Assembly: GCF_030012985.1 (NCBI RefSeq)
Contig: NZ_CP120233.1
Location: forward strand, 62,001 to 126,000
Length of the DNA: 64,000 bases
Source of the DNA: Microbulbifer sp. VAAF005
Lineage (GTDB): Bacteria > Pseudomonadota > Gammaproteobacteria > Pseudomonadales > Cellvibrionaceae
Reading direction: 5' to 3'
The first letter of the stretch is position 1, and each line of letters starts with the position of its first letter. The position numbers and the translations under genes are program-made. Below are positions 63,628-64,000 of this stretch, piece by piece. The notes below the pieces were generated by a model. That model did no database searches. It had not been told where the DNA came from and worked only from the letters and a program-made list of their open reading frames with translations.

Positions 63628-64000
63628 GTGTGCAGCTCAATAGACGAATTGAAAGTTCAACCCGAAGATGTAAGTCAAGTAGAAATAGCTGCTGTATCAT
63701 CGGGAGAGACAGTCTGTGATTTAATCGAAAGACAAAGATTAAAGAGTCCCGATAAGGTCGCTATTATTGATGGCGACAAGAAGGTAAGTTTCACTTTCCT
63801 AATGAAGCGCGCCAATGGGATTACAGCTGAATTGGTAAGCCGGGGAGTTAAGCCAGGTTCCCTGGTGGGGGTCTGTATGAATCGATCCTGGGAGTTGGTC
63901 GCTGCTTTACTTGGTGTGATGCGTGCAGGTTGTGCCTATGTCCCATTAGATCCGCTTTACCCGCAAGAGCGCGTGCGGTATACGCTCGAACATTCCAAAG
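63628..64000 (+). CDS. Nonribosomal peptide synthetase or related amino-acid-activating enzyme, N-terminal part (3' end outside window)
   Basis: The frame is open from a GTG at 63628 to the window end (124 codons). An in-frame TAA ends 6 bases before the GTG, and AAAAGGTAA lies just upstream, so the start is well fixed. After about 40 residues the adenylation domain begins: '[20 protein letters not shown]' (core A1 area), '[20 protein letters not shown]' and '[20 protein letters not shown]', the A2 core (consensus L-K-A-G-x-A-Y-V/L-P-L/I-D). This A2 form is typical of peptide-synthetase adenylation domains. The protein begins directly with an adenylation domain, so it may be a loading module. 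Number of modules and substrate lie outside the window. Confidence 0.85.
   Translation, partial: MCSSIDELKVQPEDVSQVEIAAVSSGETVCDLIERQRLKSPDKVAIIDGDKKVSFTFLMKRANGITAELVSRGVKPGSLVGVCMNRSWELVAALLGVMRAGCAYVPLDPLYPQERVRYTLEHSK

Overview
The window looks like a chromosomal segment of an aerobic, probably marine gammaproteobacterium. Supporting signs are RraA, the cmo tRNA-modification genes, a long (532-residue) isocitrate lyase with malate synthase G, a FadE-type acyl-CoA dehydrogenase, haem-containing oxidoreductases and lipoprotein-type efflux channels. Gene content fits Cellvibrionales such as Microbulbifer, but that placement is inference. I see no tRNA, rRNA or CRISPR array.

Region 1 (1-17.6 kb) is a C2 and gluconeogenesis neighbourhood. 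It holds the end of ppsA, an L,D-transpeptidase, rraA, a di-haem oxidoreductase, fadE with an acetyl-CoA hydrolase/transferase, ackA-pta (pta frameshifted), and aceA facing away from a LysR regulator and glcB. Together these cover fatty-acid oxidation to acetyl-CoA, acetyl-CoA/acetate exchange, the glyoxylate shunt and, with ppsA, the way back to sugars.

Region 2 (17.6-34 kb) is visibly richer in A+T and looks accessory. It carries a Rieske-like protein that has lost its cluster cysteines and a secreted beta-helix protein whose ribosome site lies inside a strong hairpin. Next come a four-gene FUSC-type efflux operon (inner-membrane pump, DUF1656, adaptor, outer-membrane channel), a frameshifted aspartate-carbamoyltransferase-like gene with altered substrate residues, and an asparagine-synthase-like amidotransferase. 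A frameshifted discoidin/di-haem oxidoreductase and an FMN-dependent hydroxy-acid dehydrogenase follow.

Region 3 (33.6-45.1 kb) is mostly housekeeping. It holds a divergent Rrf2 regulator and flavoprotein pair, a nested inverted-repeat element, sdaA, cmoB-cmoA, an M16 metallopeptidase, a DUF599-MazG-cmoM operon, a membrane J-protein and msrA.

Region 4 (45.2-51.2 kb) is a small island. A degenerate IS630/IS30 chimera and an intact IS50-like element with target duplication bracket a PDZ/peroxiredoxin-like protein and a quinoprotein dehydrogenase with a cytochrome c tail. A gene-free stretch of about 0.8 kb follows.

Region 5 (51.2-64 kb) has a sulfurtransferase, a lipoprotein hydrolase, a TRIC-type channel, an EamA exporter, glutaryl-CoA dehydrogenase and a three-gene RND efflux operon with a palindrome at its start. 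The window ends in the first adenylation domain of a probable nonribosomal peptide synthetase.

Three genes (pta, the carbamoyltransferase and the discoidin/di-haem protein) are each broken by one frameshift at a run of five G/C, and each is restored by adding one base. This is either real decay or a shared sequencing artefact.
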